A stretch of 36,661 nt of DNA from Jeotgalibacillus terrae (GTDB taxonomy: Bacteria > Bacillota > Bacilli > Bacillales > Jeotgalibacillaceae). The notes below the pieces were generated by a model. It worked only from the letters and a program-made list of their open reading frames with translations. It ran no database searches and was not told the DNA's origin. The position numbers and the translations under genes were made by a program. The stretch's first letter is position 1, and each line of letters starts with the position of its first letter. Below are positions 14,363 to 24,820 of the stretch, in pieces. The DNA lies in contig NZ_JAFBDK010000026.1 in the NCBI RefSeq assembly GCF_016908195.1, forward strand, positions 1 through 36,661, in the 5' to 3' direction.

Positions 14363-15541
14363 ATGCCAAAAACAGTAATTATTGACGGAGCAAGAACACC
14401 TTTCGGAAAACTGGGCGGGTCACTCGCATCATTTACAGCCTCAGACCTTGGAGCAGAAGCAATCAAAGAAGCATTAAAGCGTGCAGACATTGCACCGGAA
14501 ACAATAGATGAAGTCATCCTCGGAACAGTTCTGCAGGGCGGCCAGGGACAAATCCCTTCACGTCAGGCAGCGCAAAAAGCAGGAATTCCATGGGAAGTCA
14601 AAACAGAAACAATCAACAAAGTATGTGCCTCAGGTATGCGTTCAGTTACACTTGCTGACCAGCTGATCAGACTTGGAGATGAGTCACTGATCGTTGCAGG
14701 CGGCATGGAGTCCATGACAAATGCGCCTTACTTTATGGATAAAGCAAGATCAGGCTTCCGTATGGGAGATCAGATGGTCAAAGACATGATGGTACACGAT
14801 GGACTGACTTGTACATTTAACAACGTTCATATGGGTACTTACGGAAATTCAACAGCTGAAGAGTTCAGTCTGACGCGTGAAGAGCAGGATGCATGGGCAG
14901 CAAGAAGCCACAAGCTTGCAGGGGACGCAATCGATAACGGCGTATTCGCTGAAGAAATCGTGCCGCTTCAGGTACCCCAGCGTAAAGGTGATCCAATCAC
15001 AGTAGACACAGATGAAGCAGTCAGAAGAGGCACAACGCCTGAAACACTTGCTGGTCTTCGTCCGGCATTCGGCAGAGACGGCACAATCACTGCAGGTAAC
15101 GCACCTGGCATCAACGATGGAGCGTGCGCAATGGTACTGATGAGCGACGAGCGCGCTGAAAAAGAAGGCAAAAAGCCGCTTGCAACAATCCTTGGACATG
15201 CAGAAGTTGCCGTAGAAGCGAAAAACTTCCCGCAGACACCAGGTCTTGTCATCAATGCACTGCTAGAAAAAACAGGCCACAAGCTGGAAGAGATCGACCT
15301 GTTTGAAATTAACGAAGCATTCTCAGCAGTCGCACTCGCAAGTAATAAAATTGCCAAGCTCGACCCTGAAAAAGTAAACGTCAACGGAGGCGCAGTCGCA
15401 CTTGGCCACCCAATCGGCGCAAGCGGTGCACGTGTCATCCTTACACTTGCCTACGAACTCAAACGCCGCGGCGGCGGACTCGGCATCGCAGCCATCTGCT
15501 CAGGCGGAGGCCAGGGAGACGCAGTACTGATTCAGGTTTGA
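14363..15541 (+). CDS. Acetyl-CoA C-acyltransferase (thiolase)
   Basis: This cytoplasmic thiolase cleaves 3-ketoacyl-CoA with CoA, or runs the reverse condensation of acetyl-CoA. The 392-residue product is full length. Catalytic residues are all visible: Cys88 in KVCASGM, His349 in GGAVALGHPIGASG and Cys379 in CSGGGQGD. AAAGGGGAGAATCACA precedes the ATG. It opens a gene set with 3-hydroxyacyl-CoA and acyl-CoA dehydrogenases, as in mmgABC of B. subtilis; the closest symbol would be mmgA, but substrate length cannot be read from the sequence. Two family A elements separate it from the next gene. Confidence 0.95.
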   Translation: MPKTVIIDGARTPFGKLGGSLASFTASDLGAEAIKEALKRADIAPETIDEVILGTVLQGGQGQIPSRQAAQKAGIPWEVKTETINKVCASGMRSVTLADQLIRLGDESLIVAGGMESMTNAPYFMDKARSGFRMGDQMVKDMMVHDGLTCTFNNVHMGTYGNSTAEEFSLTREEQDAWAARSHKLAGDAIDNGVFAEEIVPLQVPQRKGDPITVDTDEAVRRGTTPETLAGLRPAFGRDGTITAGNAPGINDGACAMVLMSDERAEKEGKKPLATILGHAEVAVEAKNFPQTPGLVINALLEKTGHKLEEIDLFEINEAFSAVALASNKIAKLDPEKVNVNGGAVALGHPIGASGARVILTLAYELKRRGGGLGIAAICSGGGQGDAVLIQV

Positions 15542-15614
15542 TCTCGAACTCTCTGTTTAATTGATCAGGCCTCTTGAGTTTCAGGGCTGGTCAGACTTTA
15601 TAAATAACAAATTG

Positions 15615-15738
15615 AGCAGACCGGAGCGTAAGGCGGTGACTCCGGGACGATTAGAGGGAAGCTGAGACCCCGCAGCGCAAAGCGCGAGGAGGCTCAGCAA
15701 CCTCCGTCCGGAAAGCGTCCGCCTGAAGCGCTGGTCTG
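15615..15738 (+). repeat. Family A nested-hairpin element, copy 2
   Basis: Outer arms GCAGACC/GGTCTGC match perfectly. Inner pairs are AGGCGG/CCGCCT, GGGACG/CGTCC and GCTGAG/CTCAGC, with an apical GCGC-AAA-GCGC. It lies between the thiolase and hbd, 39 nt before copy 3. Confidence 0.87.
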
Positions 15739-15777
15739 CAGTTTATTAATCACAAAATAATTGTACATTGCAACATC

Positions 15778-15907
15778 CCCTGTTGGGCTGCGCGGAGGGC
15801 GGGTGACTCCTGCGGCAGGAAGGGACAGGTGAGACAATCACGGCGCAGCCTGATGGCTCACCGCCCGGCCGCGGAAAGCTTCCCGTCCGGAGCGCAGACC
15901 AACAGGG
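15778..15907 (+). repeat. Family A nested-hairpin element, copy 3 (variant apex)
   Basis: Outer arms CCCTGTTGG/CCAACAGGG match perfectly over 9 bp. The P3 pair is GCGGC/GCCGC and P4 is GGTGAG/CTCACC. The usual ACCCCG and GAGGAGG blocks at the apex are replaced by unrelated sequence. It ends 27 nt before the hbd start codon. Confidence 0.75.
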
Positions 15908-15934
15908 AATATCAGAGTACAAAGGAGAATCCCA

Positions 15935-16786
15935 ATGAACATCAAAACAGTCATGGTCATCGGCGCCGGACAAATGGGCGGTGGCATCGCACAAGTCTGC
16001 GCACAGTCAGGCTACAACGTTATCCTCAACGACCTGAAAGACGAATTCCTCACACGCGGGCTCGGCGTCATCGAAAAAAACCTGAACCGCGCAGTCAGCA
16101 AAGAAAGAATGACAGAAGAAGATAAAAACGCAACACTCGGCCGCATCACACGCTCAACCGACCTGAACGATGCGAAAAACGCTGACCTCATCATCGAAGC
16201 AGCAGTTGAGAACATGGATATCAAAACAAAAATCTTTGAAACGCTCGATCAGGCAGCTCCTGAGCATGCCATCCTTGCTTCAAATACTTCCTCACTGCCA
16301 ATCACAGAAATCGCAGCAGCAACAAAGCGTCCTGAACAGGTGATCGGTATGCACTTTATGAACCCGGTTCCTGTCATGAAACTGGTTGAAATCATCCGCG
16401 GACTTGCGACAACTGATGAAGTCTATCAGGCAATTGAAGATATGACGAAGTCTCTCAGCAAAGCACCAGTTGAGGTTGAAGATTTTCCAGGCTTCGTTTC
16501 AAACCGCATTTTGATGCCAATGATCAATGAAGCGATTTACACGCTTTATGAAGGTGTGGCGAGCAAGGAAGCCATTGATGATGTCATGAAAATGGGAATG
16601 AATCATCCGATGGGGCCGCTTCAGCTGGCTGATTTTATCGGACTGGATACGTGCCTTTACATTATGGAAATTCTGCACGAAGGGTTTGGCGACAGTAAAT
16701 ACCGTCCTTGCCCGCTGCTTCGCAAATACGTCAAAGCAGGCTGGCTTGGCAAAAAGACCGGTCGCGGTTTCTACAGCTACGAATAG
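15935..16786 (+). CDS. hbd: 3-hydroxybutyryl-CoA dehydrogenase
   Basis: This enzyme oxidises 3-hydroxyacyl-CoA to 3-ketoacyl-CoA with NAD(P), feeding the thiolase upstream. The 283-residue product has an N-terminal Rossmann fold ([19 protein letters not shown]). The catalytic region includes [29 protein letters not shown] and the [14 protein letters not shown] segment of the C-terminal domain. The family length fits and no key residue is missing. AAAGGAGAATCCCA precedes the ATG. B. subtilis MmgB is the likely counterpart. The gene is followed 22 nt later by an acyl-CoA dehydrogenase. Confidence 0.95.
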   Translation: MNIKTVMVIGAGQMGGGIAQVCAQSGYNVILNDLKDEFLTRGLGVIEKNLNRAVSKERMTEEDKNATLGRITRSTDLNDAKNADLIIEAAVENMDIKTKIFETLDQAAPEHAILASNTSSLPITEIAAATKRPEQVIGMHFMNPVPVMKLVEIIRGLATTDEVYQAIEDMTKSLSKAPVEVEDFPGFVSNRILMPMINEAIYTLYEGVASKEAIDDVMKMGMNHPMGPLQLADFIGLDTCLYIMEILHEGFGDSKYRPCPLLRKYVKAGWLGKKTGRGFYSYE

Positions 16787-16807
16787 ACATCAAGGGGGAG
16801 CAGGAAG

Positions 16808-17944
16808 ATGGATCTGCGATTTACAGAAGAGCAATTAATGATGCAAAAAATGGTGAGAGATTTCGCACGCGAGGAGATCGAGCCATTTATCGAAAGAATG
16901 GAAGCGGGAGAATTTCCGCGTGAGATTTTAAATAAAATGGCTGAGCTCGGGTTAATGGGAATCACGGTTCCTGAAGAGTACGGTGGCGCAGGGATGGACT
17001 TCACATCTTACATCATCGCGATAAATGAGCTTGCGAAGGTGAGCCCGGTAGTCAGCGTGATTTTATCTGTGCATACATCAGTCGGGACGAACCCGATTTT
17101 ATATTATGGCAATGAGGAACAAAAACAAAAGTACGTCACAAAGCTTGCGACGGGTGAACATCTCGGCGCCTTCTGCCTGACAGAGCCGAGTGCAGGATCG
17201 GATGCTGCAAGCCTGAAAACGCGCGCAGTGAAGAAGGATGGTCACTACGTACTGAACGGTTCTAAAATCTTTATCACAAACGGCGGAGAAGCTGACACGT
17301 ATATCGTATTTGCTGTGACAGATCCTGAAAAAGGTACGAGAGGGATCAGCGCATTTATCGTGGAGAAGAATTTCCCTGGATTCGTTGTCGGCAAAGACGA
17401 AGAAAAGATGGGGCTTCACGGTTCACGCACTGTCCAGCTGACGTTTGAAGATATGAAGGTGCCGGCTCAAAACCTTTTAGGAGAAGAAGGAGAAGGTTTT
17501 AAAATAGCACTTGGCAACCTCGATGTCGGCAGGATCGGAATTGCCGCAAAATCACTTGGGATTGCTGAAGCAGCCGTAGATCACGCAGTCGCTTATGCAA
17601 AAGAGCGTGAGCAGTTCGGTAAGCCGATTGCGCAGCAGCAGGGAATCGGGTTCAAGCTTGCGGATATGGCAACGGCCGCTGAAGCTGCAAAACTATTAGT
17701 CTATCAGGCAGCATTCCTTCGTCAGGAAGGCAAGTCGTGCGGGAAAGAAGCCTCGATGGCAAAGCTGTTCGCTTCATCAACCGCAATGAATAACGCAATT
17801 GAATGCGTGCAGGTATTTGGCGGGAACGGTTATACAGAAGATTACCCGGCAGAGCGCCTGTTCCGCGACGCAAAAATCAGTGAGATCTATGAAGGTACAA
17901 GTGAAATCCAACGAATCGTGATCAGTAAACACGTAACCAAATAG
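16808..17944 (+). CDS. Acyl-CoA dehydrogenase (first of two)
   Basis: This flavoenzyme introduces a 2,3 double bond into acyl-CoA and passes electrons to ETF. The 378-residue product is full length, with [17 protein letters not shown] and [15 protein letters not shown] at the FAD/substrate site, and the catalytic Glu362 in [26 protein letters not shown] precedes the ATG. It resembles MmgC and short/branched-chain enzymes, but chain-length preference cannot be judged here. The next gene, 14 nt downstream, is a paralogue. Confidence 0.94.
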   Translation: MDLRFTEEQLMMQKMVRDFAREEIEPFIERMEAGEFPREILNKMAELGLMGITVPEEYGGAGMDFTSYIIAINELAKVSPVVSVILSVHTSVGTNPILYYGNEEQKQKYVTKLATGEHLGAFCLTEPSAGSDAASLKTRAVKKDGHYVLNGSKIFITNGGEADTYIVFAVTDPEKGTRGISAFIVEKNFPGFVVGKDEEKMGLHGSRTVQLTFEDMKVPAQNLLGEEGEGFKIALGNLDVGRIGIAAKSLGIAEAAVDHAVAYAKEREQFGKPIAQQQGIGFKLADMATAAEAAKLLVYQAAFLRQEGKSCGKEASMAKLFASSTAMNNAIECVQVFGGNGYTEDYPAERLFRDAKISEIYEGTSEIQRIVISKHVTK

Positions 17945-17957
17945 GGGGAAGCTCAAT

Positions 17958-19097
17958 ATGAATTTTAAGTTAACTGAAGAACATGAAATGATCCGTAAAA
18001 TGGTACGCGACTTTGCAGAAAAGGATGTTGCACCAACAGCTGCTGAGCGTGATGAAGAAGAACGCTTTGACCGTGGAATTTTTGACAAAATGGCTGAGTT
18101 TGGCCTCACTGGTATACCATGGCCTGAAGAATACGGCGGCATCGGAAGCGACTACCTTGCATACGTGATTGCAGTTGAAGAACTGTCACGCGTCTGTGCA
18201 TCAACAGGCGTAACGCTATCAGCTCACCTGTCACTGGCGAGCTGGCCGATTTTCAAATTCGGAACCGAAGAACAGAAGAAGCACTACCTGACAAAGCTCG
18301 CGCAGGGTGAAATGCTTGGTGCATACGGACTGTCTGAGCCGGGCGCAGGATCTGACGTATCGTCAATGAAGACAAAAGCTGTGAAAAACGGTGATCATTA
18401 TGTACTGAACGGTTCAAAAGTATGGATCACAAACGGTGGCGCAGCAGAACTGTATATCATTTTCGCAGTAACTGACCCTGAAGCCGGCACGCTCGGAATG
18501 AGTGCATTTATCGTTGAAAAAGGCTGGGAAGGCTTCTCAATCGGCAAGAAAGAGAAGAAGCTCGGCATTCGTTCATCACCAACCACTGAACTGATCTTTG
18601 ACAATGTAAAAGTACCGGCTGAAAACCTTTTAGGCAAAGAAGGAGAAGGCTTTAAGATTGCGATGATGACACTTGACGGCGGTCGTAACGGAATCGCAGC
18701 ACAGGCAGTCGGAATTGCACAGGGCGCACTTGATGCATCAGTTGAATATGCAAAAGGACGCGAGCAGTTCGGAAAATCAATCCTTGCCAACCAGGGCGTA
18801 TCCTTCAAAATCGCAGATATGGCAACAGGTATTGAAGCATCACGCCTGCTGACATACCAGGCTGCATGGCTTGAGTCTGAAGGTCTGCCATACGGAAAAG
18901 AATCAGCGATGTCGAAGCTGATGGCTGGAGATACAGCAATGAAAGTTACTGTCGAAGCAGTCCAGATCTTCGGCGGCTACGGCTACACGAAGGACTACCC
19001 TGTTGAACGCTACATGCGCGACGCAAAAATCACCCAGATCTACGAAGGCACCCAGGAAATCCAGCGCCTTGTCATTGGCCGTATGGTGACGAAGTAA
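17958..19097 (+). CDS. acdA: Acyl-CoA dehydrogenase AcdA
   Basis: This second acyl-CoA dehydrogenase is 379 residues long, with [32 protein letters not shown] and Glu363 in [10 protein letters not shown]. It closely matches what I remember of B. subtilis AcdA, including the N-terminal [14 protein letters not shown] and [20 protein letters not shown] stretches. AcdA also sits between fadF and rpoE in B. subtilis. AGGGGGAAGCTCAAT precedes the ATG. It is the last of four closely spaced genes; a minus-oriented family A element begins 21 nt after its stop. Confidence 0.95.
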   Translation: MNFKLTEEHEMIRKMVRDFAEKDVAPTAAERDEEERFDRGIFDKMAEFGLTGIPWPEEYGGIGSDYLAYVIAVEELSRVCASTGVTLSAHLSLASWPIFKFGTEEQKKHYLTKLAQGEMLGAYGLSEPGAGSDVSSMKTKAVKNGDHYVLNGSKVWITNGGAAELYIIFAVTDPEAGTLGMSAFIVEKGWEGFSIGKKEKKLGIRSSPTTELIFDNVKVPAENLLGKEGEGFKIAMMTLDGGRNGIAAQAVGIAQGALDASVEYAKGREQFGKSILANQGVSFKIADMATGIEASRLLTYQAAWLESEGLPYGKESAMSKLMAGDTAMKVTVEAVQIFGGYGYTKDYPVERYMRDAKITQIYEGTQEIQRLVIGRMVTK

Positions 19098-19118
19098 GGA
19101 TATTTTCTTGGAGACTCG

Positions 19119-19254
19119 CTTTTGATCTCCGCGGGAGGACCTCGCTTTCCGCGGACGAACGTCCGAGCCTCCTCGGGCAGAAAAACGCTGCCCTGCGGGG
19201 TCTCGCCCGATCGTTTTTCCGCAGGAGTCTCGGCCCTCCCGCTGCGATCAACGC
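19119..19254 (-). repeat. Family A nested-hairpin element, copy 4 (minus orientation)
   Basis: The core blocks read on the minus strand. Outer arms are TTGATC-like on both sides (TTTTGATC / GATCAACGC). The apical pair is GGGCAG/CTGCCC and P3 is GCGG/CCGC. P4 has a mismatch, so this copy is partly degenerate. It forms a head-to-head pair with copy 5. Confidence 0.78.
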
Positions 19255-19340
19255 TTTATTTTTACTCTGATACAAGATATACCTTTTGAATTGAAGATTT
19301 ATATTAGCCTGTCAGATTAGAAATAATATGTGAGTTCAAA

Positions 19341-19473
19341 GCGTTGATTGGAGCGTAAGGGGGCGACTCCAGCGGGATAAGTCGGACAGGTGAGACCCCG
19401 CAAGCGCCCTGCGCTGAGGAGGCTCACCGCCGGCCCCGCGGAAAGCGTCCCCCTGAAGCGGAAATCATAAGCG
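19341..19473 (+). repeat. Family A nested-hairpin element, copy 5
   Basis: P3 is GCGGG/CCCGC, P4 GGTGAG/CTCACC and the apex AGCGC-CCT-GCGCT. The outer arms (TTGATT / AATCAT) pair imperfectly. It ends 56 nt before the tetR start codon. Confidence 0.85.
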
Positions 19474-19529
19474 GTTCGAATAGACTTTACCCCTCAGCCA
19501 ATGGAGCGTCAGAATGTGAAAGGTGGCGG

Positions 19530-20180
19530 ATGCGATTGGAGAATAAAAGGGAAGTGCAATCCTCAGTAAAAGACGAGCGGCTGATTGAAATGCGCCGCGA
19601 CCAGATGATCAAAGGAGCCGTATCGCTATTCAAACAAAAAGGCTTTCACCGCACCACAACACGTGAGATCGCAAAAGCCTCAGGTTTCAGCATCGGTACC
19701 CTTTACGAATATATCAGAACAAAAGAAGACGTCCTCTACCTCGTCTGTGACAGAATCTATGATGAGGTACGCACGCGTCTTCACGGAATGGAACTTGACG
19801 GCGGCACGCTGCAGGCACTCTCACGCGGCATTGCACACTATTTTAAAGTAGTGGATGGGATGCAGGATGAAGTGCTTGTCATGTATCAGGAAGCGAAGTC
19901 GCTTTCTAAAGATGCCTTGCCGTATGTACTTAAAAAAGAGCTCGAAATGACTGAGATGTTTGAAACGCTGATTCAGAAATGTGTCGATGAAGGTGAGCTT
20001 GTGATGGGGCGCGACGAAATTCATCTGCTTGCACAGAACATTTTTGTCCAGGGACAGATGTGGGCGTTCAGAAGATGGGCGCTGCGTGAATATAACATTG
20101 ATCAGTACACGGAGAAACAGACTGAACTGCTGCTAAAGGGTGTCAGGGGATACCAGGCAGCGGCGAACAAGGGGGAATAA
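19530..20180 (+). CDS. TetR-family transcriptional regulator
   Basis: The 216-residue product has a standard N-terminal TetR helix-turn-helix (about residues 25-70: [20 protein letters not shown], then [13 protein letters not shown] and TKEDVLYLV). The C-terminal ligand domain is not recognisable. It is not an obvious FadR (YsiA) orthologue. Its position directly before icmF, which starts two bases after its stop, suggests it controls acyl-CoA or branched-chain genes and probably binds an acyl-CoA. AAAGGTGGCGG precedes the ATG. The operators at 11326 and 14066 are possible targets, but so is a FadR encoded elsewhere. Confidence 0.88.
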   Translation: MRLENKREVQSSVKDERLIEMRRDQMIKGAVSLFKQKGFHRTTTREIAKASGFSIGTLYEYIRTKEDVLYLVCDRIYDEVRTRLHGMELDGGTLQALSRGIAHYFKVVDGMQDEVLVMYQEAKSLSKDALPYVLKKELEMTEMFETLIQKCVDEGELVMGRDEIHLLAQNIFVQGQMWAFRRWALREYNIDQYTEKQTELLLKGVRGYQAAANKGE

Positions 20181-20182
20181 AC

Positions 20183-23100
20183 ATGGCAGTGAATGAACCA
20201 GTGATCTACAAGCCGAAAAATCCGGTTCGATTTGTAACAGCATCGAGCCTGTTTGACGGACATGATGCATCCATCAATATTATGAGAAGAATTCTGCAGG
20301 CAAGTGGTGCGGAAGTAATTCACCTCGGCCATAACCGCTCAGTGGAAGAAGTCGTAAACGCGGCAATCCAGGAAGACGTTCAGGGAATTGCCATCTCTTC
20401 TTACCAGGGCGGACACGTTGAGTATTTTAAATACATGTATGACCTGCTGAATGAACGCGGTGCGCCGCATATTAAGATTTACGGCGGTGGTGGCGGTGTG
20501 ATTATCCCGCGTGAAATTAAAGAACTTCACGCATACGGGATTGCACGCATCTTCTCACCGGAAGACGGTCGTACGAACGGGCTGCAGGGTATGATCAACA
20601 GAATGCTTGAAGAGTGTGATTATGCAACGGTTGAAAAGGAAATGAAGCATGAAATCAGTGAGCTGACATCAGGTGATATTCCGGTTGTCTCAAAGTTTAT
20701 CTCGCTTGCTGAATACCGGATGAAGGATGACAGCGACGTCTGGCAGAACATTATGGACCAGGTGAAAGCGGAAGAGAAACATGCGCCTGTCATCGGTATT
20801 ACAGGTACGGGCGGAGCTGGTAAGAGCTCGCTTACAGATGAACTGATTCGCCGTTTTATTAATGAAATTCCAGATAAAAAAGTAGCAATTCTCTCCATTG
20901 ACCCGACGAAGCAGAAAACGGGCGGTGCGCTTTTAGGTGACAGAATCCGTATGAATGCGATCTTCTCTGACCGCGTATTTATGAGAAGTCTTGCAACGCG
21001 CGGATCGAAAAGTGAGCTATCGCTTGCAATCCGTGATGCAATTTCTGTTGTAAAAGCAGCAGGCTATGACATGGTGATCGTTGAGACGAGCGGAATCGGG
21101 CAGGGCGATGCTGAAATTGCTGAGATCTCAGACATTTCAATGTATGTGATGACGAGTGAGTTCGGTGCCCCTTCACAGCTTGAAAAAATCGATATGATTG
21201 ATTACGCAGACCTTGTTGTGATCAACAAATACGAGCGTAAAGGCTCTGAGGATGCAAAGCGCCAGGTCCAGAAGCAGTACCAGCGCAGCCGCATGCTGTT
21301 CGATCAGGACCTTGATGAGATGCCTGTGTTCGGTACAATTGCTTCACAATTCAACGATGCAGGAACGAATGCTCTTTTCGCAGCGCTCATTGAGAAGGTA
21401 AATAATAAAGTGCAGACTGAATGGTCAACTGCATTTTCCAAAAAAGCTGAAGTGGAAAAGCAGAATGTGATTATTCCGAATGACCGCCGCTATTACCTGC
21501 GTGAGATCTCGGAAACTGTTCGCCGCTACCACAAAACTGCTGAGGAGCAGACAAAGCTTGCGCGGCGCTTCTTCCAGATTGAAGGCAGTATCGAAGCTGC
21601 AAAAGAAGCAGGAGAAGACGAGACAGCGGGCGTCCTTGAAACGATGAAAGAAACAGCCTGGGAGCAGCTATCAGCAGAGTCTAAAAAAATTCTTGAAAAC
21701 TGGCCGCAGCTGAAAGAATTGTATGCACAGGACCAATTCACCACAAAAATCCGCGACAAGGAAATCGTCACAGAGCTGAAGACAACAAGTCTGTCAGGCC
21801 TGTCGATTCCAAAAGTTGCCCTGCCGAAGTTTGAAGACTACGGTGAGATTCTGAAATGGGTATACAAGGAAAACGTTCCGGGATCATTCCCATATACAGC
21901 AGGCGTATTTCCGTTCAAACGTAAAGGTGAAGATCCGAAGCGTCAGTTTGCCGGCGAAGGAACGCCTGAACGTACGAATCGCCGTTTCCACTACCTCTCA
22001 AAAGATGATGATGCAAAGCGCCTGAGTACAGCATTTGACTCTGTGACACTTTACGGAGAAGATCCGGATCATCGTCCTGATATTTACGGAAAAGTCGGGG
22101 AGAGCGGCGTCAGCATCTGTACACTAGAAGATATGAAAAAGCTGTATGCCGGATTTGATCTGTGCGCACCTTCAACGTCAGTGTCTATGACGATCAACGG
22201 CCCTGCGCCAATCATTCTTGCTATGTTCATGAACACAGCAGTGGATCAGCAGGTGAAAGCGCGAGAGGAAGAACTCGGCCGCACGCTTTCTATGGAAGAA
22301 TTCACTGACGTGCGCGAGCAGACGCTCCAGGTTGTCCGCGGTACTGTTCAGGCTGATATTTTAAAAGAAGATCAGGGACAGAATACGTGTATCTTCTCAA
22401 CAGAATTCGCACTGCGCATGATGGGTGATATCCAGCAGTACTTTATCGACCATAAAGTGCGCAACTATTATTCTGTATCGATTTCCGGTTATCATATTGC
22501 TGAAGCAGGTGCGAACCCGATTTCACAGCTGGCATTTACACTTGCCAACGGCTTTACGTATGTAGAATATTACTTAAGCCGCGGCATGGATATTAACGAC
22601 TTTGCACCTAACCTGTCATTCTTCTTCTCAAATGGACTCGATCCTGAATACACAGTGATCGGCCGAGTAGCAAGACGCATCTGGTCAACAGTCATGAGAG
22701 ATAAGTACGGTGCAAACGAACGAAGCCAGAAACTGAAGTATCACATTCAGACATCAGGCCGTTCACTTCACGCACAGGAAATAGATTTTAATGATATCCG
22801 TACGACGCTGCAGGCATTAATGGCGCTGCAGGATAACTGTAACTCGCTTCATACCAACGCATATGATGAAGCGATCACAACGCCGACAGAAGAATCTGTC
22901 CGCCGCGCAATGGCGATTCAGATGATCATTACAAAAGAGCACGGCTTAAGCAAAAACGAAAATCCGCTCCAGGGTGCATTCATCGTTGAAGAGCTGACAG
23001 ACCTTGTAGAAGAAATGGTCCTTCAGGAATTCGAACGCATCAATGACCGCGGCGGCGTACTTGGCGCAATGGAAACGCAGTACCAGCGCGGAAAAATTCA

Positions 23101-23443
23101 GGAAGAATCCATGCACTATGAAATGAAGAAGCATACAGGCGAGCTTCCGATCATCGGTGTGAACACATATCTGAATCCAAATCCGCCTTCAGAAGAACAG
23201 ATGGACAGCATGGAACTTGCACGTGCGACAAAGGATGAGAAGGAAACGCAGATCACCAACCTTCAGAACTTCCAGCAATCGCACGCTGACACAACAGAAG
23301 AAGCATTGAACAGACTGAAAGAAACAGCAGTCTCAGGAGGAAATCTCTTCGCCGAGCTGATGGAAACGGTAAAAGTTGCCTCACTCGGTCAAATCACACA
23401 TGCTTTATATGAAGTCGGTGGACAGTACCGCCGCAATATGTAA
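20183..23443 (+). CDS. icmF: Fused isobutyryl-CoA mutase IcmF (B12 enzyme with G-protein chaperone)
   Basis: IcmF is an adenosylcobalamin-dependent mutase that interconverts isobutyryl- and n-butyryl-CoA, and can act on branched relatives. The 1086-residue protein has three parts. Residues about 15-145 form the B12-binding domain, with DGHDASI (cobalt-ligating His27) and GGGGGVI. About 200-420 form a MeaB-like GTPase, with P-loop GTGGAGKS (208-215) and INKYE as the guanine-binding motif. About 555-1086 form the mutase ([44 protein letters not shown]). CAAGGGGGAATAAAC overlaps the tetR stop. It needs the cofactor made by the operon at the left of the window. A terminator follows. Confidence 0.95.
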   Translation: MAVNEPVIYKPKNPVRFVTASSLFDGHDASINIMRRILQASGAEVIHLGHNRSVEEVVNAAIQEDVQGIAISSYQGGHVEYFKYMYDLLNERGAPHIKIYGGGGGVIIPREIKELHAYGIARIFSPEDGRTNGLQGMINRMLEECDYATVEKEMKHEISELTSGDIPVVSKFISLAEYRMKDDSDVWQNIMDQVKAEEKHAPVIGITGTGGAGKSSLTDELIRRFINEIPDKKVAILSIDPTKQKTGGALLGDRIRMNAIFSDRVFMRSLATRGSKSELSLAIRDAISVVKAAGYDMVIVETSGIGQGDAEIAEISDISMYVMTSEFGAPSQLEKIDMIDYADLVVINKYERKGSEDAKRQVQKQYQRSRMLFDQDLDEMPVFGTIASQFNDAGTNALFAALIEKVNNKVQTEWSTAFSKKAEVEKQNVIIPNDRRYYLREISETVRRYHKTAEEQTKLARRFFQIEGSIEAAKEAGEDETAGVLETMKETAWEQLSAESKKILENWPQLKELYAQDQFTTKIRDKEIVTELKTTSLSGLSIPKVALPKFEDYGEILKWVYKENVPGSFPYTAGVFPFKRKGEDPKRQFAGEGTPERTNRRFHYLSKDDDAKRLSTAFDSVTLYGEDPDHRPDIYGKVGESGVSICTLEDMKKLYAGFDLCAPSTSVSMTINGPAPIILAMFMNTAVDQQVKAREEELGRTLSMEEFTDVREQTLQVVRGTVQADILKEDQGQNTCIFSTEFALRMMGDIQQYFIDHKVRNYYSVSISGYHIAEAGANPISQLAFTLANGFTYVEYYLSRGMDINDFAPNLSFFFSNGLDPEYTVIGRVARRIWSTVMRDKYGANERSQKLKYHIQTSGRSLHAQEIDFNDIRTTLQALMALQDNCNSLHTNAYDEAITTPTEESVRRAMAIQMIITKEHGLSKNENPLQGAFIVEELTDLVEEMVLQEFERINDRGGVLGAMETQYQRGKIQEESMHYEMKKHTGELPIIGVNTYLNPNPPSEEQMDSMELARATKDEKETQITNLQNFQQSHADTTEEALNRLKETAVSGGNLFAELMETVKVASLGQITHALYEVGGQYRRNM

Positions 23444-23458
23444 TATTAATTTCCCGTT

Positions 23459-23494
23459 AAAACTGCCGGATTACTACCCGGCAGTTTTCTTTTT
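23459..23494 (+). terminator. Terminator downstream of icmF
   Basis: AACTGCCGG (23461-23469) pairs with CCGGCAGTT (23478-23486), followed by a T-rich tract. Canonical rho-independent terminator closing the acyl-CoA operon. Confidence 0.88.
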
Positions 23495-23498
23495 GTAC

Positions 23499-23504
23499 TA
23501 TAAT
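23499..23504 (+). promoter_or_regulatory. Possible -10 for the 54-codon ORF
   Basis: TATAAT occurs directly after the icmF terminator, 35 nt before the GTG start. No good -35 is visible at the right distance. Confidence 0.35.
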
Positions 23505-23538
23505 TAGGACATAAGACATCTGACCAGGACGTGATCTA

Positions 23539-23703
23539 GTGAAAAAACTGCTAATCCTCAGCGCATCGATCCTGCTCGTTGCAGGGCTGACCATGTACAT
23601 GTACAGCCGCATGGTCGGAGCCGTCCCATTTCTGCTCCTTGCTGCCCTGTTCTACTGGCTTGCGTGGCGCGAAACTAAAAGAGGCCGTATAAAGAATTCC
23701 TAA
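23539..23703 (+). CDS. Small membrane protein, 54 residues
   Basis: A GTG start opens a 54-codon frame: MKKLLILSASILLVAGLTMY, then a short Met/Tyr/Arg-rich turn, then VPFLLLAALFYWLAW and a basic tail (RETKRGRIKNS). This is a two-helix membrane peptide with short turns and a positive C-terminus, which suggests a genuine protein. The ribosome-binding site is weak (CCAGGACG). It sits alone between icmF and rpoE. Function and family not recognised. Confidence 0.6.
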   Translation: MKKLLILSASILLVAGLTMYMYSRMVGAVPFLLLAALFYWLAWRETKRGRIKNS

Positions 23704-23719
23704 AAAACAATAGTAACTA

Positions 23720-23749
23720 TGGCATTCTCCTCAAAACTTTGGTTATAAT
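23720..23749 (+). promoter_or_regulatory. Candidate rpoE promoter
   Basis: TATAAT (23744-23749) has a TGGCAT (23720-23725) as possible -35 with an 18-nt spacer. The leader to the rpoE ATG would be about 460 nt and contains two repeat elements. Confidence 0.5.
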
Positions 23750-23798
23750 GGAACATATGCCTTGAGCTAAATTCATTTATGTACTTTATAAGAGGATC

Positions 23799-23920
23799 GT
23801 TGATTTCCGCTGCAGGCGGACGCTTTCCGGACGGAGGTTGCTGAGCCTCCTCGCCTTCGGCTGTGGGGTCTCAGCTTCCCTCTAATCGTCCCGGAGTCGC
23901 CGCCTTCCGCTTCAATCAAC
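23799..23920 (-). repeat. Family A nested-hairpin element, copy 6 (minus orientation)
   Basis: Outer arms GTTGATT/AATCAAC match perfectly. On the minus strand P3 is GGGACG/CGTCC, P4 GCTGAG/CTCAGC and the apex GCC-GAA-GGC. It forms a head-to-head pair with copy 7. Confidence 0.87.
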
Positions 23921-24033
23921 TAAGTGCAAAATAGCACGTATGAACTTTTCTAAAGTATTTTAAATGAAATTCTATACAAAGTTGCTGCAGTTAATTTGTG
24001 TTAAAAAAACATCTGTCTGTTTTAATCCGCCTC

Positions 24034-24163
24034 AGCTGTCCCTTGTAGTGGGGGACGGAGACTCCCGCCCCAGGAAGGGACAGGTGAGACCCCGCAAGGC
24101 GAAGCCTGAGGAGGCTCACCGCCCGGGGGCAGGAAAGCGAAGTCCCCCACGGAAAGGGACAGC
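24034..24163 (+). repeat. Family A nested-hairpin element, copy 7 (GGGGG/CCCCC arm subtype)
   Basis: Outer arms GCTGTCCCTT/AAGGGACAGC match perfectly over 10 bp. P2 is GGGGGAC/GTCCCCC, P3 GCCCC/GGGGC, P4 GGTGAG/CTCACC and the apex AGGC-GAA-GCCT. It ends 56 nt before the rpoE start codon. Copy 13 is the same subtype. Confidence 0.87.
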
Positions 24164-24219
24164 GGTGTGGAAGATTAACTTCTGACAGCAACACCACCCA
24201 ACCCAAAGGAGTGCATAGC

Positions 24220-24753
24220 ATGGAACTTAAAAACCGCTCAGTAGAAGATCTACGTGAATATTCATTTATAGAAATCGCACACCAGCTCCTCGTTGATAAC
24301 CACAACTCAATGACATTCAACGACATGGTCGAAGAATGGAGCAGACTGCTTGGTGTAACCGATAAAGAAGCACGTAAAAGAATCGTTCAGTTCTACACAG
24401 ACCTGAACATGGACGGCCGCTTCATCTACCTTGATTCAGACAAAGGCTGGGGCCTGCGTTCATGGTACCCGCTTGATCAGGTAGAAGACGAGCAGGTAAC
24501 AAGTGAAATCCAGACAACAAAGAAAAAGAAAACAAAAGCAAAGTCTAAGAAGAAGAAAAAAGCTGAAGAAGACCTGGACTTTGACAACCTGGATGACGAA
24601 GAAGACGACCTTGTCTATGACGAAATCGATGACGAAGTTGAAGATGTAGAAGACATCGACGGCGAAGAGTTTGAAGATGATGTAGACTTCGATGACCTGG
24701 ACGACGATGACGAAGATGATGATGAAGATGAGGACGATGACGACAAGTTATAA
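24220..24753 (+). CDS. rpoE: RNA polymerase delta subunit RpoE
   Basis: Delta binds core RNA polymerase in Firmicutes and speeds enzyme recycling and promoter selectivity. The 177-residue product has an N-terminal winged-helix domain (about residues 10-85, DLREYSFIEIAHQLLVDN onwards). A basic lysine-rich linker follows (KKKKTKAKSKKKKKAEE), then an extreme Asp/Glu tail of about 60 residues. The ATG at 24220 follows AAAGGA with 9-nt spacing; a GTG at 24211 is in frame but less likely. The rpoE-pyrG order matches B. subtilis. Confidence 0.95.
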   Translation: MELKNRSVEDLREYSFIEIAHQLLVDNHNSMTFNDMVEEWSRLLGVTDKEARKRIVQFYTDLNMDGRFIYLDSDKGWGLRSWYPLDQVEDEQVTSEIQTTKKKKTKAKSKKKKKAEEDLDFDNLDDEEDDLVYDEIDDEVEDVEDIDGEEFEDDVDFDDLDDDDEDDDEDEDDDDKL

Positions 24754-24785
24754 ATCGTCAGTCTTTTCCGCCATTTAATTCGTTC

Positions 24786-24813
24786 TTGATTTTTTAAAAT
24801 TTGATGGTAGTAT
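24786..24813 (+). promoter_or_regulatory. pyrG promoter
   Basis: TTGATT (24786-24791) and TAGTAT (24808-24813) are separated by 16 nt. Transcription would start at GGGCTC (24821-24826), the same initial sequence as in B. subtilis pyrG. Confidence 0.7.
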
Positions 24814-24820
24814 TTTATTT

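Noticed and set aside
14173-14385. Open frame across repeat copy 1 (also 29641-29832 and 33280-33594 across other copies)
   Set aside because: These frames are products of the GC-rich repeat and share no family; the arms and not the codons are conserved.
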